Positions 23,778 to 31,984 of a DNA stretch of 64,000 nucleotides are shown here, piece by piece. Both the position numbers and the translations under genes were made by a program. The first letter of the stretch is position 1; each line of letters opens with the position of its first letter. This stretch comes from Streptomyces sp. Root431 (GTDB lineage Bacteria > Actinomycetota > Actinomycetes > Streptomycetales > Streptomycetaceae), in contig NZ_LMEI01000012.1 of the NCBI RefSeq assembly GCF_001426585.1, positions 116,962 through 180,961 of the forward strand. The letters are read 5' to 3'. The notes below the pieces were generated by a model. That model did no database searches, was not told the DNA's origin, and saw only the letters and a list, made by a program, of their open reading frames with translations.

Positions 23778-24983
23778 CTAACTCGTGCCGGCGTCCGTCC
23801 TCACCGTCGCGGGACCGGGGACGGCACCGGCCCGCACGAGCAGGTCGGCCAGCCGGTCGGTGACGGCCTCGGGGTGCTCCAGCATCACCAGATGGCCCGC
23901 GTCGGGGACGATGACCAGCTCCGCGTCGGGCAGCAGATCGGCGAGGGCCTCGGTGTGGGAGCTGGGGGTGACGAGGTCGTTGTCCCCGGCGAGCGCGAGC
24001 ACCGGCAGGTCGGCGAAGGCGGTAAGGGCGGCGGCCTTGTCGTGCTCGGCGAAGGCCGGGTAGAACTCCGCGACGACGTCGATCGGGGTCGACTCGATCA
24101 TCCGCTCCGCGAAGCGGGCGACCGCCGGGTCCACGTCCTTCGACGCGAACGAGTACTTCTTGATCAGCCCGGCGAAGAGGTCCGCCGTCGCCCGGCGCCC
24201 GCGCTCGACCAGCTCCGCCTGGGAGCCGAGCGCCCGCAGCACTCCGGGCAGGACCCGCCGGACGGCGTTGACGCCGGCGAGCGGCAGCCCGTACGACACC
24301 TCTCCCAGGTTCCCGGCGGAGGTGCCGACGAAGGCGACCCCGACGACCCGGTCGCGGACGAACTCCGGGAACCGCTCGGCGAGCGCCATCACCGTCATGC
24401 CGCCCATCGAGTGCCCGACCAGGACGAGCGGGCCCTCGGGCGCGGCGACGTCGAGGACGGCCTTGAGGTCACGGCCCAGCTGGTCGATGGAGACGGGCAC
24501 GCCGTCGGCCCCGGACTGGGCGACGCCGTGGCCGGAGCGGCCGTGGCTGCGCTGGTCCCAGTGGACGGTGCGGACGAGACCGCGGAGCGCGGCCCGCTGG
24601 AAGTGCCAGGAGTCCTGGTTGAGGCAGTAGCCGTGACTGAAGACGACGGTGACGGGGGCGGGGTCCCTGCGTCCGAAGAGCCGGCGGCGGCGGGCGGGCC
24701 GGGCGTCCGCCTCGACCCGGTCCACGCCGTCGACCTCGTCGACCTCGTCGACCTCGTAGTAGAGGACGGTCGAGTCGTCCGCGAGCGCCCGGCCGGAGGT
24801 GCCGCGGAGGCTGCCGTACGGGCCGGTGGAGTCCAGGGCGAGCCGGGCCTTCTGACGCACGGAGCGGCCGACCGTGAGCCGCTCGACGGCGACTCCGGCG
24901 GCGGCGCCCGCGGCGAGGACGCCTATCGCGGCACCCGCGAACCCGGCCCTCCGCCAACTGCTCGTGCCGCTGGACTCGCCCAC
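23778..24983 (-). CDS. Membrane-anchored alpha/beta hydrolase
   Basis: The 401-residue protein has one N-terminal membrane segment (AGFAGAAIGVLAAGAAAGVA) and then an alpha/beta-hydrolase fold. Visible elements are VVFSHGYCLNQDSWHFQR, the nucleophile elbow VGHSMGGMTVMAL, AGDNDLVTP with the likely acid, and PDAGHLVMLEHPEAV with the catalytic His. The catalytic triad appears complete. A short acidic repeat VDEVDEVDGVD lies in the linker. It is encoded between alr and tsaE in a tight operon, an arrangement common in streptomycetes. The substrate is unknown; a lipid or ester is plausible. Confidence 0.85.
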   Translation of the reverse strand: MGESSGTSSWRRAGFAGAAIGVLAAGAAAGVAVERLTVGRSVRQKARLALDSTGPYGSLRGTSGRALADDSTVLYYEVDEVDEVDGVDRVEADARPARRRRLFGRRDPAPVTVVFSHGYCLNQDSWHFQRAALRGLVRTVHWDQRSHGRSGHGVAQSGADGVPVSIDQLGRDLKAVLDVAAPEGPLVLVGHSMGGMTVMALAERFPEFVRDRVVGVAFVGTSAGNLGEVSYGLPLAGVNAVRRVLPGVLRALGSQAELVERGRRATADLFAGLIKKYSFASKDVDPAVARFAERMIESTPIDVVAEFYPAFAEHDKAAALTAFADLPVLALAGDNDLVTPSSHTEALADLLPDAELVIVPDAGHLVMLEHPEAVTDRLADLLVRAGAVPGPATVRTDAGTS

Positions 24984-24992
24984 GGACAGCTC

Positions 24993-26141
24993 CTATTCGT
25001 CCAGGTAGACGCGCGGGACGCGCGCACCGATCCGGGTGACGATCTCGTACGCGATGGTGTCGGCGGCCACCGCCCAGTCCTCGGCCGTCGGCTCGCCCCG
25101 GTCGCCGGGGCCGAAGAGCACGGCCTCGGTGCCGGGCTCGGGGACGTCCCCGCCGAGGTCGACCACGAACTGGTCCATGGCGACGCGCCCGGCGACGGTG
25201 CGGACCGTGCCGCCGACGAGGACGGGCCCGCGCCCGGAGGCGTGCCGGGGGATGCCGTCGGCGTACCCCAGCGGGACGAGACCGAGGGTGGTCTCGTCGC
25301 CGGTGACGTAGTGGTGCCCGTAACTCACCCCGTGCCCGGCCGGGACGTGCTTCACCAGGGCGACGCTCGCCTTGAGCGACATGACCGGCCGGAGCCCCAG
25401 CTCGGCGGAGGTGCCGAGCTCGGGGCTCGGCGAGACGCCGTACATCGCGATGCCGGTCCGCACCAGGTCGAAGTGGGCCTCGGGGAGGGTGAGGGTGGCC
25501 GGCGAGTTGGCGATGTGCCGGACCTCGGGCTCGACGCCCGCCTCCTCCGCGTAGGCGAGCATCGAGCGGAAGACGTCGAGCTGCGCGGCGATGGAGGGGT
25601 GGTGGGGCTCGTCGGCGCAGGCGAGGTGCGACCAGAGCCCGGTGACCTTCACGAGCCCCTCGGCCTCGGCCTTCAGCGCCGCGCCGACCAGCTCGGGCCA
25701 GTCGGCGGGCTGGCAGCCGTTCCGCCCGAGGCCGGTGTCGCCCTTGAGCTGCACGCGGGCGGGCCGGCCGACGCGGCGGGCCGCCTCGACGACCTCCTCA
25801 AGCGCCCACATCCCGCTCACGGACATGTCGAGACCGGCCTCGATGCCCTGGTCCCAGGGGTCGCCGGGGGTCCAGAGCCAGCACATGACGGGGACGTCGG
25901 TGATCCCGGCGGCGCGCAGCGCGAGCGCCTCGTGCGGGGTGGCCGTGCCGAGCCAGTCCGCGCCCGCCTCCAGGGCGGCGCGGGCACAGCGCACGGCGCC
26001 GTGTCCGTACGCGTCGGCCTTGACCACGGCCATGATCCGGACATGGGGGGCGACGCGGGCGCGCAGCGTGCGGACGTTCGCACGCAGCGCACCGAGGTCG
26101 ATCTCGGCGCGGGCTCTGCGGGGCGGCGGTGTCTCAGTCAT
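24993..26141 (-). CDS. alr: Alanine racemase
   Basis: The 382-residue PLP enzyme interconverts L- and D-alanine to supply D-Ala for peptidoglycan. The PLP lysine is in VVKADAYGHG, the substrate-recruiting Tyr region is HGVSYGHHYVTG, and LGYADGIPRHASG is the family signature near the dimer active site. Length and motifs are canonical. It follows the L,D-transpeptidase gene by 20 bases and precedes the hydrolase by nine, placing two cell-wall functions together. Confidence 0.96.
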   Translation of the reverse strand: MTETPPPRRARAEIDLGALRANVRTLRARVAPHVRIMAVVKADAYGHGAVRCARAALEAGADWLGTATPHEALALRAAGITDVPVMCWLWTPGDPWDQGIEAGLDMSVSGMWALEEVVEAARRVGRPARVQLKGDTGLGRNGCQPADWPELVGAALKAEAEGLVKVTGLWSHLACADEPHHPSIAAQLDVFRSMLAYAEEAGVEPEVRHIANSPATLTLPEAHFDLVRTGIAMYGVSPSPELGTSAELGLRPVMSLKASVALVKHVPAGHGVSYGHHYVTGDETTLGLVPLGYADGIPRHASGRGPVLVGGTVRTVAGRVAMDQFVVDLGGDVPEPGTEAVLFGPGDRGEPTAEDWAVAADTIAYEIVTRIGARVPRVYLDE

Positions 26142-26161
26142 CGCGCCCAGTCTCTCAGGTG

Positions 26162-27208
26162 TCAGCTACCGGGCCGCTTTCCCCAGATGTAGACCCGGTC
26201 ACCCTTGCGGAGGACGTCCCAGAGTTTCCGGGCGTTGGCGTAGCCAAGATTGACGCAGCCGCGGCTGCCGGTGGGCGTGGCGATCTGCCCGTAGACGGCG
26301 TGGAAGGCCTGACCGCCGCTGAAGAACTGCGAGTACGGCATGGGGGTGTTGTAGATGGACGACCAGTGGTCCTTGTGGCGCCAGTAGACGCTGTGCCACC
26401 CGGTCCGTGTCGCATACCCGACCCGCCCGCTCCTCATGTTCACCACCCCGAAGGTCACCTTCTTGCCCTTCCGCACCCACATCAACTGCCGATCGAGATC
26501 GACGCAGACGACGGCGTACTTCTTCACGGGGCAGCGCCGCCCCGGATCCAGGTTCTTCCGCGCGGCCAGCAACTCGGCCCGCGCCCAGGTGACGGGCCCG
26601 GCGTACCCGTTGGCAGGCTTGATCTTCTCCCGCGTCTGGAACGCCTTGACGGCCGCGCAGTCGGCCCCCGACTGCTTCCCGTCCACCTTCAGCCCCAGCA
26701 GCCGCTCGACCTGCCGCTGATAGGCCCCGGCGGTGGCGGTGCAGGCGGCCCCCACGACACTCCGCGGCAGGTACTCGACCAACTCGTCCACCCCCTCCTC
26801 GGGCTCGGGCACGGGCACGCCCCCCTCGCCCTCCTGCAACGGCGGCAGCACTTGATCAGGCGTATCCATCGGATACTCGGCCCGCCCACCGCCGGGGACT
26901 CCGGGCACGAGGGGCTCGACGGGCGCGGGGGTGACGGGGGCCGGGTCGGAGGAGGTGGGTGGGGAAGGCTCGGCGGACGCGGGCGAGCCGGCGGCGACGG
27001 CGGGTGCGTCGGCGACGGCGGGCGAGTCGGCGGTGGCGACGGCGGGTGTGTCGGCGACGGACACTGCGGGCCCGCCAGAGCCGACGCCGGACGCGGGCGA
27101 GCCGACGCCGGGCGGAGGCGTGTCGGCAAGGGCTGCCGTGGGCCCGAGGGCGAGGACGGCGGCGAGGGTGAACAACAGCGGCGCGGTACGACTTCTCCAA
27201 CTGATCAC
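26162..27208 (-). CDS. Secreted L,D-transpeptidase (YkuD) with peptidoglycan-binding domain
   Basis: The 348-residue protein has an export signal (RTAPLLFTLAAVLALGPTAALA), a ~100-residue Pro/Ala/Ser-rich segment, a peptidoglycan-binding-like domain (YQRQVERLLGLKVDGKQSGA, then FQTREKIKPANGYAG) and a YkuD domain. The active site is intact: the conserved His is in AFHAVYGQIATP and the nucleophile is in TGSRGCVN. It would form 3-3 peptidoglycan cross-links or attach proteins to the wall. GTG 27208 is chosen because the signal peptide begins directly after it. Upstream lies a 633-bp repeat-rich gap. Confidence 0.88.
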   Translation of the reverse strand: MISWRSRTAPLLFTLAAVLALGPTAALADTPPPGVGSPASGVGSGGPAVSVADTPAVATADSPAVADAPAVAAGSPASAEPSPPTSSDPAPVTPAPVEPLVPGVPGGGRAEYPMDTPDQVLPPLQEGEGGVPVPEPEEGVDELVEYLPRSVVGAACTATAGAYQRQVERLLGLKVDGKQSGADCAAVKAFQTREKIKPANGYAGPVTWARAELLAARKNLDPGRRCPVKKYAVVCVDLDRQLMWVRKGKKVTFGVVNMRSGRVGYATRTGWHSVYWRHKDHWSSIYNTPMPYSQFFSGGQAFHAVYGQIATPTGSRGCVNLGYANARKLWDVLRKGDRVYIWGKRPGS

Positions 27209-27400
27209 CCCACCCACCCAATCCCCGGCACGGGCAAGCAGCGCGCCGGATCCCACGGGTGGGGCAACGGGTTCGCCCGACTGGACGCCGATCAACCCAC
27301 GACACCCCGAGCGCCAAGCCGCGAGGCACACGGACACGCCCCGGCGCCGCGAAGCGGGCGCCCGTGCAGAGCGGCGGCGCCGCGCAGCCGGCGCGCTGGG

Positions 27401-27489
27401 GGTCCGGGGGCGGAGCCCCCGGGAGAGAAGGTTTCCCACCCTCACCCCCACCAGCCCCCGGCAGGGTTTCGGGAAGGGGCGGGGTGGGG
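27401..27489 (+). repeat. 89-bp direct repeat, copy 1
   Basis: Identical over 89 bases to 27718-27806. It begins GGTCCGGGGGCGGAGCCCCC and ends AAGGGGCGGGGTGGGG. The first 20 bases contain a 15-base palindrome. Confidence 0.9.
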
Positions 27490-27717
27490 CCCTGCCCGAG
27501 CCGGAGGGCGCCGCGAAGCGGGCGCCCGTGCAGAGCGGGGGGGGCCGCACAGCGCACACCGCCGCTCCCAGGCGGGGCGCCACGCAGCCGGCGCGCTCCC
27601 CGGAACAAGCACCCCGACGCGAAGCGGGCGCGCGCCCAGCACAACCCCCCAGCACAAGCACCGCGCCGCGAAGCGGGCGCCGCCGGGCCGTGGGCGCCGC
27701 GAAGCCGGCGCACGGGA

Positions 27718-27806
27718 GGTCCGGGGGCGGAGCCCCCGGGAGAGAAGGTTTCCCACCCTCACCCCCACCAGCCCCCGGCAGGGTTTCGGGAAGGGGCGGG
27801 GTGGGG
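27718..27806 (+). repeat. 89-bp direct repeat, copy 2
   Basis: Second identical copy, starting 317 bases after copy 1 and ending 35 bases before the nnrDE stop codon. On the minus strand it would be transcribed just after that gene, so its palindrome could also act as a 3' hairpin. Confidence 0.9.
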
Positions 27807-27841
27807 GAAGAGCCGCCCCGACCTGGGGGAACCGCCCCGGC

Positions 27842-29314
27842 CTACGACACCACGTCCCCCCACGCCCCCCGCAGCGCCTCCGCCACCTCGCCCGCCGTCA
27901 CCGGCCCCGCCGAAGCCCCCGCTCCCGCTCCCGCACCCGCCCCCACCGCCGCCCTCCGCGCCGCCAGCCCGTGCAGGTACGCCGCCGCCGCCCCCGCGTC
28001 CCCCGCCCGCAGCCCCGCCGCGAGGAGGGAGCCCGCCAGGCCGGAGAGGACGTCGCCGCTGCCGGCCGTCGCGAGCCACGCCGTGCCCGTCGGGTTCACC
28101 CGAACCGGCCCGCCCTCCGGCCCGCACACCAGCGTCGTCGACCCCTTGAGCAGCACCGTCGCCCCGAAGCGCCCCGCCAGCTCCCGTACCGCCGCGAGCC
28201 GTCCCGCCTCCACTTCCTCCCGGGAGACGCCGAGGAGCGCCGCCGCCTCCCCCGCGTGCGGGGTGAGGAGGGTCGGGGCGGGGCGCCGGGCCCGTACGAC
28301 CGCGGGGTCGAGCCCCCGCAGGCCGTCCGCGTCGACGAGGACCGGCACGTCGGAGGCGAGGACCTCGGCGACCGCGACGGCCGTCCCGGGCCCCTCGCCG
28401 AGCCCGGGCCCGACGACCCAGGCCTGTACGCGCCCGGCCTTCTCCGGCCGCCCGGAGTGCACCAGGGTCTCCGGGTGCCGCGCGAGCACCGCGTCCCCGG
28501 CGGGCCCGACGTACCGCACGGCGCCGGCCCCGCCGCGCAGCGCCCCCGCCACCGCGAGGACCGCCGCGCCGGGGTAGCGGGCGGAGCCGGCGACGACGCC
28601 GAGGACCCCGCGCCGGTACTTGTCGCTCACGGCGCCGGGCACGGGCAGCAGCCTTGCGACGTCCTCGTGCTGGAGGGCCTCCATCTCGGGCACTCCGGGG
28701 AGGTAGGGCGCGAGGCCGATGTCGACGAGCCGCAGCGCCCCCGCGTACTCCCGCGCCGGGTCGACGAGCAGCCCCGGCTTGTACGTCCCGAAGGTCACCG
28801 TCGCGTCGGCCCGCAGCGCCTCCCCCGTGACCTCGCCGGTGTCGGCGTCGACGCCGCTCGGCAGGTCGACGGCGACGACGATCGCGTCGGAGCCGCGCGC
28901 GGCCCGGGCGACGGGGACGGCGTCGGGCCGGAGTCCGCCCTGCCCTCCGATGCCGGTGATGCCGTCGAGGACGAGGTCGGCGACGGCCAGCGCCTCGAAG
29001 GGGTCGTCGGCGATCCGCCCGCCGGCCGCCCGGAGCGCGGCGAGTCCGCCCTCGTGGGCCCGGGCTCCGAGCAGTACGGCGGTGACGCCGGCCCCGCGCC
29101 GGGCGAGCCGCGCCCCGGCGTACAGCGCGTCGCCGCCGTTGTCGCCGCTGCCGACGAGCAGGACGACCCTCGCTCCGTACACCCGCGGCAGCAACCCGCT
29201 GCAGGCGGCGGCGAGTCCGGCGGCTGCCCGCTGCATGAGCGCGCCTTCCGGAAGGCGGGCCTTGAGTTCGGCCTCTGCGGCCCGGACGGTCTCGGCGCGG
29301 TGAGCGGTACGCAT
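27842..29314 (-). CDS. Bifunctional NAD(P)H-hydrate epimerase / ADP-dependent NAD(P)H-hydrate dehydratase
   Basis: The 490-residue protein repairs hydrated NAD(P)H. The N-terminal YjeF domain (epimerase) shows VGSGDNGGDALYAG, and AVDLPSGVDADTGE marks its end. The C-terminal ribokinase-like dehydratase shows DADGLRGL, LTPHAGEAAALLG and the ATP/ADP-site motif AGSGDVLSGLAGSLLAAG. An AVGAGAGAGAGASAG low-complexity patch lies near the C-terminus. The ATG at 29314 gives the natural MRTAHRAETVRAAEA start. It lies on the same strand between acpS and the L,D-transpeptidase, separated from the latter by the repeat mosaic. Confidence 0.95.
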   Translation of the reverse strand: MRTAHRAETVRAAEAELKARLPEGALMQRAAAGLAAACSGLLPRVYGARVVLLVGSGDNGGDALYAGARLARRGAGVTAVLLGARAHEGGLAALRAAGGRIADDPFEALAVADLVLDGITGIGGQGGLRPDAVPVARAARGSDAIVVAVDLPSGVDADTGEVTGEALRADATVTFGTYKPGLLVDPAREYAGALRLVDIGLAPYLPGVPEMEALQHEDVARLLPVPGAVSDKYRRGVLGVVAGSARYPGAAVLAVAGALRGGAGAVRYVGPAGDAVLARHPETLVHSGRPEKAGRVQAWVVGPGLGEGPGTAVAVAEVLASDVPVLVDADGLRGLDPAVVRARRPAPTLLTPHAGEAAALLGVSREEVEAGRLAAVRELAGRFGATVLLKGSTTLVCGPEGGPVRVNPTGTAWLATAGSGDVLSGLAGSLLAAGLRAGDAGAAAAYLHGLAARRAAVGAGAGAGAGASAGPVTAGEVAEALRGAWGDVVS

Positions 29315-29346
29315 GTCCAGCAGTCTGCCGCAGTCCCCGGCCGCTC

Positions 29347-29386
29347 GCCCGGAGCGCTCAAGCACGCGCCCGGAGCGCTCAAGCAC
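29347..29386. repeat. Two tandem copies of a 19-bp unit
   Basis: GCCCGGAGCGCTCAAGCAC occurs at 29347-29365 and 29368-29386. It lies between the divergent nnrDE start and the iron-box promoter. It may be a binding site for a dimeric regulator or a simple duplication. Confidence 0.75.
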
Positions 29387-29403
29387 CCGCCCGAAGCCGG
29401 GGG

Positions 29404-29445
29404 TTGACGCCCCCTCACAGATCAACTTAGGTTTGCCTTACCTAA
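29404..29445 (+). promoter_or_regulatory. Iron-box promoter of the surface-protein operon
   Basis: TTGACG (29404-29409), an 18-base spacer and TAGGTT (29428-29433) form the promoter. The -10 box lies inside an iron box, TTAGGTTTGCCTTACCTAA (29427-29445), which matches 16 of 19 consensus positions. Iron-bound DmdR/IdeR on this site would block polymerase directly, so the operon should be expressed in low iron. Confidence 0.82.
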
Positions 29446-29475
29446 CTAGCCACCGCCTGGAAAGGCAGCTTCGCC

Positions 29476-30039
29476 ATGCGCACCCGCCCCCTCGCCCGTG
29501 CCGCCCTCACCCTCGCCTCCGCCGCCGCCCTCACCGTCGGCCTCGCCTCCGCCGCCTCAGCGGCCACCGCCGGCCGCACGGTCACCGACGGCACCCGCAC
29601 GTACAACCTCTCCCTGACCGCCCCGAACACCGCCTCCGCCGCCGGCACGAACGTCACCGTCACCGGCTCCGGCTACAACCCCGACCAGGGCGTCTACGTG
29701 GGGCTCTGCGCGATACCCGCGGGGGTGAACACCGCCGACCCCACCACCTGGAACAACAAGCCCACCCCCTGCCTCGGCGGCCAGGACGAGACCGGCACCA
29801 CCGGCGCGTCCCACTGGGTGAACAGCGACTGGTACTGGATGTCCCCCTCCAACTCCTCCCCCTTCACCGAGTCCGGCGGCCTCGGCTCCTTCGCCGTCCA
29901 GATCCACGTCAAGGCCAAGCTCTCCGACACCGTCACCTGCGGCCAGGGAGGCGTGACCTGCGCGATCGTCACCCGCGCGGACCACTTCGACAGCTCCGAC
30001 CGGAAGTACGACGTCTACGTGCCGGTGACCTTCCAGTGA
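29476..30039 (+). CDS. Secreted Ig-like/neocarzinostatin-like protein of an iron-box operon
   Basis: The 187-residue protein has a Sec signal peptide ending at AASA near residue 31. The mature domain begins GRTVTDGTRTYNLSLTAPNT and contains TNVTVTGSGYNPDQGVYVGL, CAIPAG and later CGQGGVTCAIVTRADHF. This resembles the beta-sandwich of neocarzinostatin-like and haem-transport-associated (HtaA-type) secreted proteins of actinobacteria. No classical haem ligand set is obvious. GGAAAGG lies ten bases before the ATG. Its stop overlaps the GTG of the next gene (GTGA). With the iron box, a role in iron or haem capture is likely, but this is inference. Confidence 0.78.
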   Translation: MRTRPLARAALTLASAAALTVGLASAASAATAGRTVTDGTRTYNLSLTAPNTASAAGTNVTVTGSGYNPDQGVYVGLCAIPAGVNTADPTTWNNKPTPCLGGQDETGTTGASHWVNSDWYWMSPSNSSPFTESGGLGSFAVQIHVKAKLSDTVTCGQGGVTCAIVTRADHFDSSDRKYDVYVPVTFQ

Positions 30040-31502
30040 GAACCGCCCTCCTGACGGCCGCCGCCGTGCTCGTCCTCACGAGCACGGCGGCCACGCCGCC
30101 ACCGCCCCTCCCGCTCCACCAGAACCTCCGCACCCTCACCCCGCCCTCCGGCAGCGCCCTCGACGCCGAGGTCGACCCGGCCGCCGACCGCCTCTACGTC
30201 AGCAGCAGCGACGGCACGGCCCACCACCTCACGGTCTACGACACCTCCACCGGCGCGCCCGTCGGCGACCCGGTCGCGCTCCCGGCCCCGGCCACGGTGC
30301 TGGCCCTCGGCGCCTCCGGCACGCTCTACCTCGGCCTGTCGACCCGTATCGCCGTCTACGACACCGCGAGCCGCACCCTCACCGACCACCGCGTCACGAT
30401 CGACGGCAGCGTCACGCACCTCGCCGCCGACCCGGTGCAGGGACGGCTGTACGTCGGCAACCAGGCCGCCAAATCGGTGACGGTGTACGACACGGCCACC
30501 GCCGCACCCGTCGGCGACCCCGTCGTCCTCCCCTTCCACCCGGCCGGTCTCGCCGTCGACACCACCCACCACACGGGGTACGCGACCTACGTCGGCGGCG
30601 CCGTCGAGAACGGCTCCGTCGTCTACCGCAACGTCCTCAACGCCGTCGACGGCACCACCGGCCGCCTCACGGGCACCGTCAGCCTCGGTACGACCGCCCT
30701 CGGCAGCATGGGCGTCGCGGTCGACCCGGTGGGCCGCACGGGATACGTGGCCAACCTGGCCGCCGGTACGGTCTCGGTCGTCGACCTGAGCGAACGTAAG
30801 GTCACCGGCACGGTCACCGTCGACGGCAACCCGAAGGCCCTCGCGTACGACCCGGGGACCACGACCTTGTACGCGGCGCGGACCGGCGCCTCGTCCGTGG
30901 CGGTCGTCGACGCGGCGAAGGGCGAGGTGACGGAGACGATCACGACGGGCGAACGGCCCGCGGCACTCGCCCTGGACCCGGAGGAGCACACGCTCTACAC
31001 GGTGGCGGGCGGAGCGGTCACCCAGACGGTACGGAAGGCGGCCCCGGAACCGACCCCGGAACCGACGACCCCCGAACCGACCCCGACCGACCCGACGCCG
31101 ACGGACCCGACCCCGGAACCCACACCGACGGACCCGACCCCGACGGAACCAACCCCGACGGACCCGACGACCACCGAACCGACGCCCACGGAACCGACAC
31201 CCACACCGACCGCGACCACGTCCACCACCGCCCCGACGCCCTCGGACTCCACGACACCGCCCCCGACGGCGACGACGACGGCAGCACCTCCCGAAGCAAC
31301 AGAAGCACCCACAACCGCGCCCCCGCCCCCACCCTCGGCCCCGGACACCCCCGAAGCCACCACCCACACCGGCGGCCTCGCCGCCACCGGCAGCCGCATC
31401 CTCCCCGCCACCCTCGCGGCCGTGAGCCTCGCCGCGCTCGGCGCCGCGGCCCTCGTCCTCTCCCGCCGCCGCAAAGCGGCGGACAAGCAGGACACCCCCT
31501 AG
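30036..31502 (+). CDS. Sortase-anchored beta-propeller surface protein
   Basis: The 488-residue protein has four parts: a signal peptide (RTALLTAAAVLVLTSTAAT); a ~300-residue YVTN/NHL-like beta-propeller with repeats such as RLYVGNQAAKSVTVYDTATA and TGYVANLAAGTVSVVDLSER; a ~100-residue Pro/Thr/Glu/Asp wall-spanning linker; and a C-terminal sorting signal. The last consists of LAATG, a hydrophobic helix and the basic tail SRRRKAADKQ. LAXTG is the motif used by class E sortases in Streptomyces. The GTG overlaps the upstream stop, so both proteins are made together under iron control. It probably displays or docks the partner protein on the wall. Confidence 0.85.
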   Translation: MRTALLTAAAVLVLTSTAATPPPPLPLHQNLRTLTPPSGSALDAEVDPAADRLYVSSSDGTAHHLTVYDTSTGAPVGDPVALPAPATVLALGASGTLYLGLSTRIAVYDTASRTLTDHRVTIDGSVTHLAADPVQGRLYVGNQAAKSVTVYDTATAAPVGDPVVLPFHPAGLAVDTTHHTGYATYVGGAVENGSVVYRNVLNAVDGTTGRLTGTVSLGTTALGSMGVAVDPVGRTGYVANLAAGTVSVVDLSERKVTGTVTVDGNPKALAYDPGTTTLYAARTGASSVAVVDAAKGEVTETITTGERPAALALDPEEHTLYTVAGGAVTQTVRKAAPEPTPEPTTPEPTPTDPTPTDPTPEPTPTDPTPTEPTPTDPTTTEPTPTEPTPTPTATTSTTAPTPSDSTTPPPTATTTAAPPEATEAPTTAPPPPPSAPDTPEATTHTGGLAATGSRILPATLAAVSLAALGAAALVLSRRRKAADKQDTP

Positions 31503-31551
31503 AACGCGCGCGGCACACGCATCCCGCCGCCGGCCCTGGCAGCCGCGCGCG

Positions 31552-31593
31552 GACGACCGGGGCCCGACCTCGAAAGGCCGGGCCCCGGTCGTC
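31552..31593. terminator. Bidirectional terminator between the surface operon and acpS
   Basis: GACGACCGGGGCCCG (31552-31566) pairs perfectly with 31579-31593. The 12-base loop can form a small inner CCT/AGG pairing. It lies between two convergent genes. Confidence 0.78.
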
Positions 31594-31608
31594 GTACACG
31601 CAGCGGCC

Positions 31609-31977
31609 TCACCCCTCGGCGATCACCACCGCCGAAGCCACCCCCGCGTCATGGCTCAGCGAGACGTGCCAGTTCTTCACGCCGAGCTCCGCGGCCCGCG
31701 CCGCCACCGTCCCGCACACCCGCAGCCGCGGCTGCCCGGTCTCCTCGACGTACACCTCGGCGTCCGTCCAGAGCAGGCCGCCCGGCGCGCCGAGGGCCTT
31801 CGCGAGCGCCTCCTTCGCGGCGAAGCGCGCCGCGAGCGAGGCGTCCCCCCGCCGCTCGCCGCTCGGGAGCAGCAGCTCGTCGTCGACGAAGAGGCGCCGG
31901 AGCATCCCCGGTGTGCGCTCGATCGACGCGGCGAACCGGTCGATCTCCGCGACGTCGATCCCCACCCCAATGATCAT
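31609..31977 (-). CDS. acpS: Holo-[acyl-carrier-protein] synthase
   Basis: The 122-residue AcpS-type phosphopantetheinyl transferase activates fatty-acid-synthase ACP using CoA. The metal-binding Asp is in GVGIDVAEIDRF, and the Glu and Lys are in RFAAKEALAKALG. Length is standard. It begins seven bases after glmS on the same strand, so the two share a transcript. Confidence 0.95.
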   Translation of the reverse strand: MIIGVGIDVAEIDRFAASIERTPGMLRRLFVDDELLLPSGERRGDASLAARFAAKEALAKALGAPGGLLWTDAEVYVEETGQPRLRVCGTVAARAAELGVKNWHVSLSHDAGVASAVVIAEG

Positions 31978-31984
31978 TTCCCAC

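Larger units (their letters stand above)
27209..27841. repeat. 633-bp gene-free mosaic of palindromic repeats
   Basis: No coding frame with streptomycete codon use is evident here. The stretch contains two copies of an 89-bp sequence and about seven variants of a shorter palindromic core, GCGAAGCGGGCGCC / GCAGCCGGCGCGC, at roughly 27350, 27382, 27510, 27578, 27620, 27665 and 27698. Another palindrome, GGGGGCGGAGCCCCC, opens each long copy. Similar GC-rich palindromes are common in streptomycete intergenic DNA, much like REP elements. No transposase is present. Confidence 0.8.

Noticed and set aside
23148..26192. A 1,014-codon open frame on the plus strand across tsaE, the hydrolase and alr
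   Set aside because: It is the antisense shadow of three well-supported genes on the minus strand. Long stop-free antisense frames are expected in very GC-rich DNA, and its product has no recognisable motif.
27209..27841. Insertion sequence or CRISPR array in the repeat-rich gap
   Set aside because: There is no transposase frame and no regular repeat-spacer pattern. The 89-bp copies are direct repeats 317 bases apart, and the shorter repeats vary in sequence and spacing.
26129..29407. A 1,092-codon open frame on the plus strand across the L,D-transpeptidase gene, the repeat mosaic and nnrDE
   Set aside because: It overlaps motif-verified minus-strand genes and runs through palindromic repeats. 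Composition is Pro/Arg/Gly-rich noise without domains.
31060..31320. Pro/Thr/Glu/Asp-rich repeat DNA as a mobile or regulatory repeat
   Set aside because: It is in frame with the surface protein and codes for the wall-spanning linker expected before an LAXTG sorting signal.
29476..31502. Complete haem-uptake locus
   Set aside because: No permease, ATPase or haem oxygenase is adjacent and no clear haem ligands are visible. Only iron control and surface localisation are supported.
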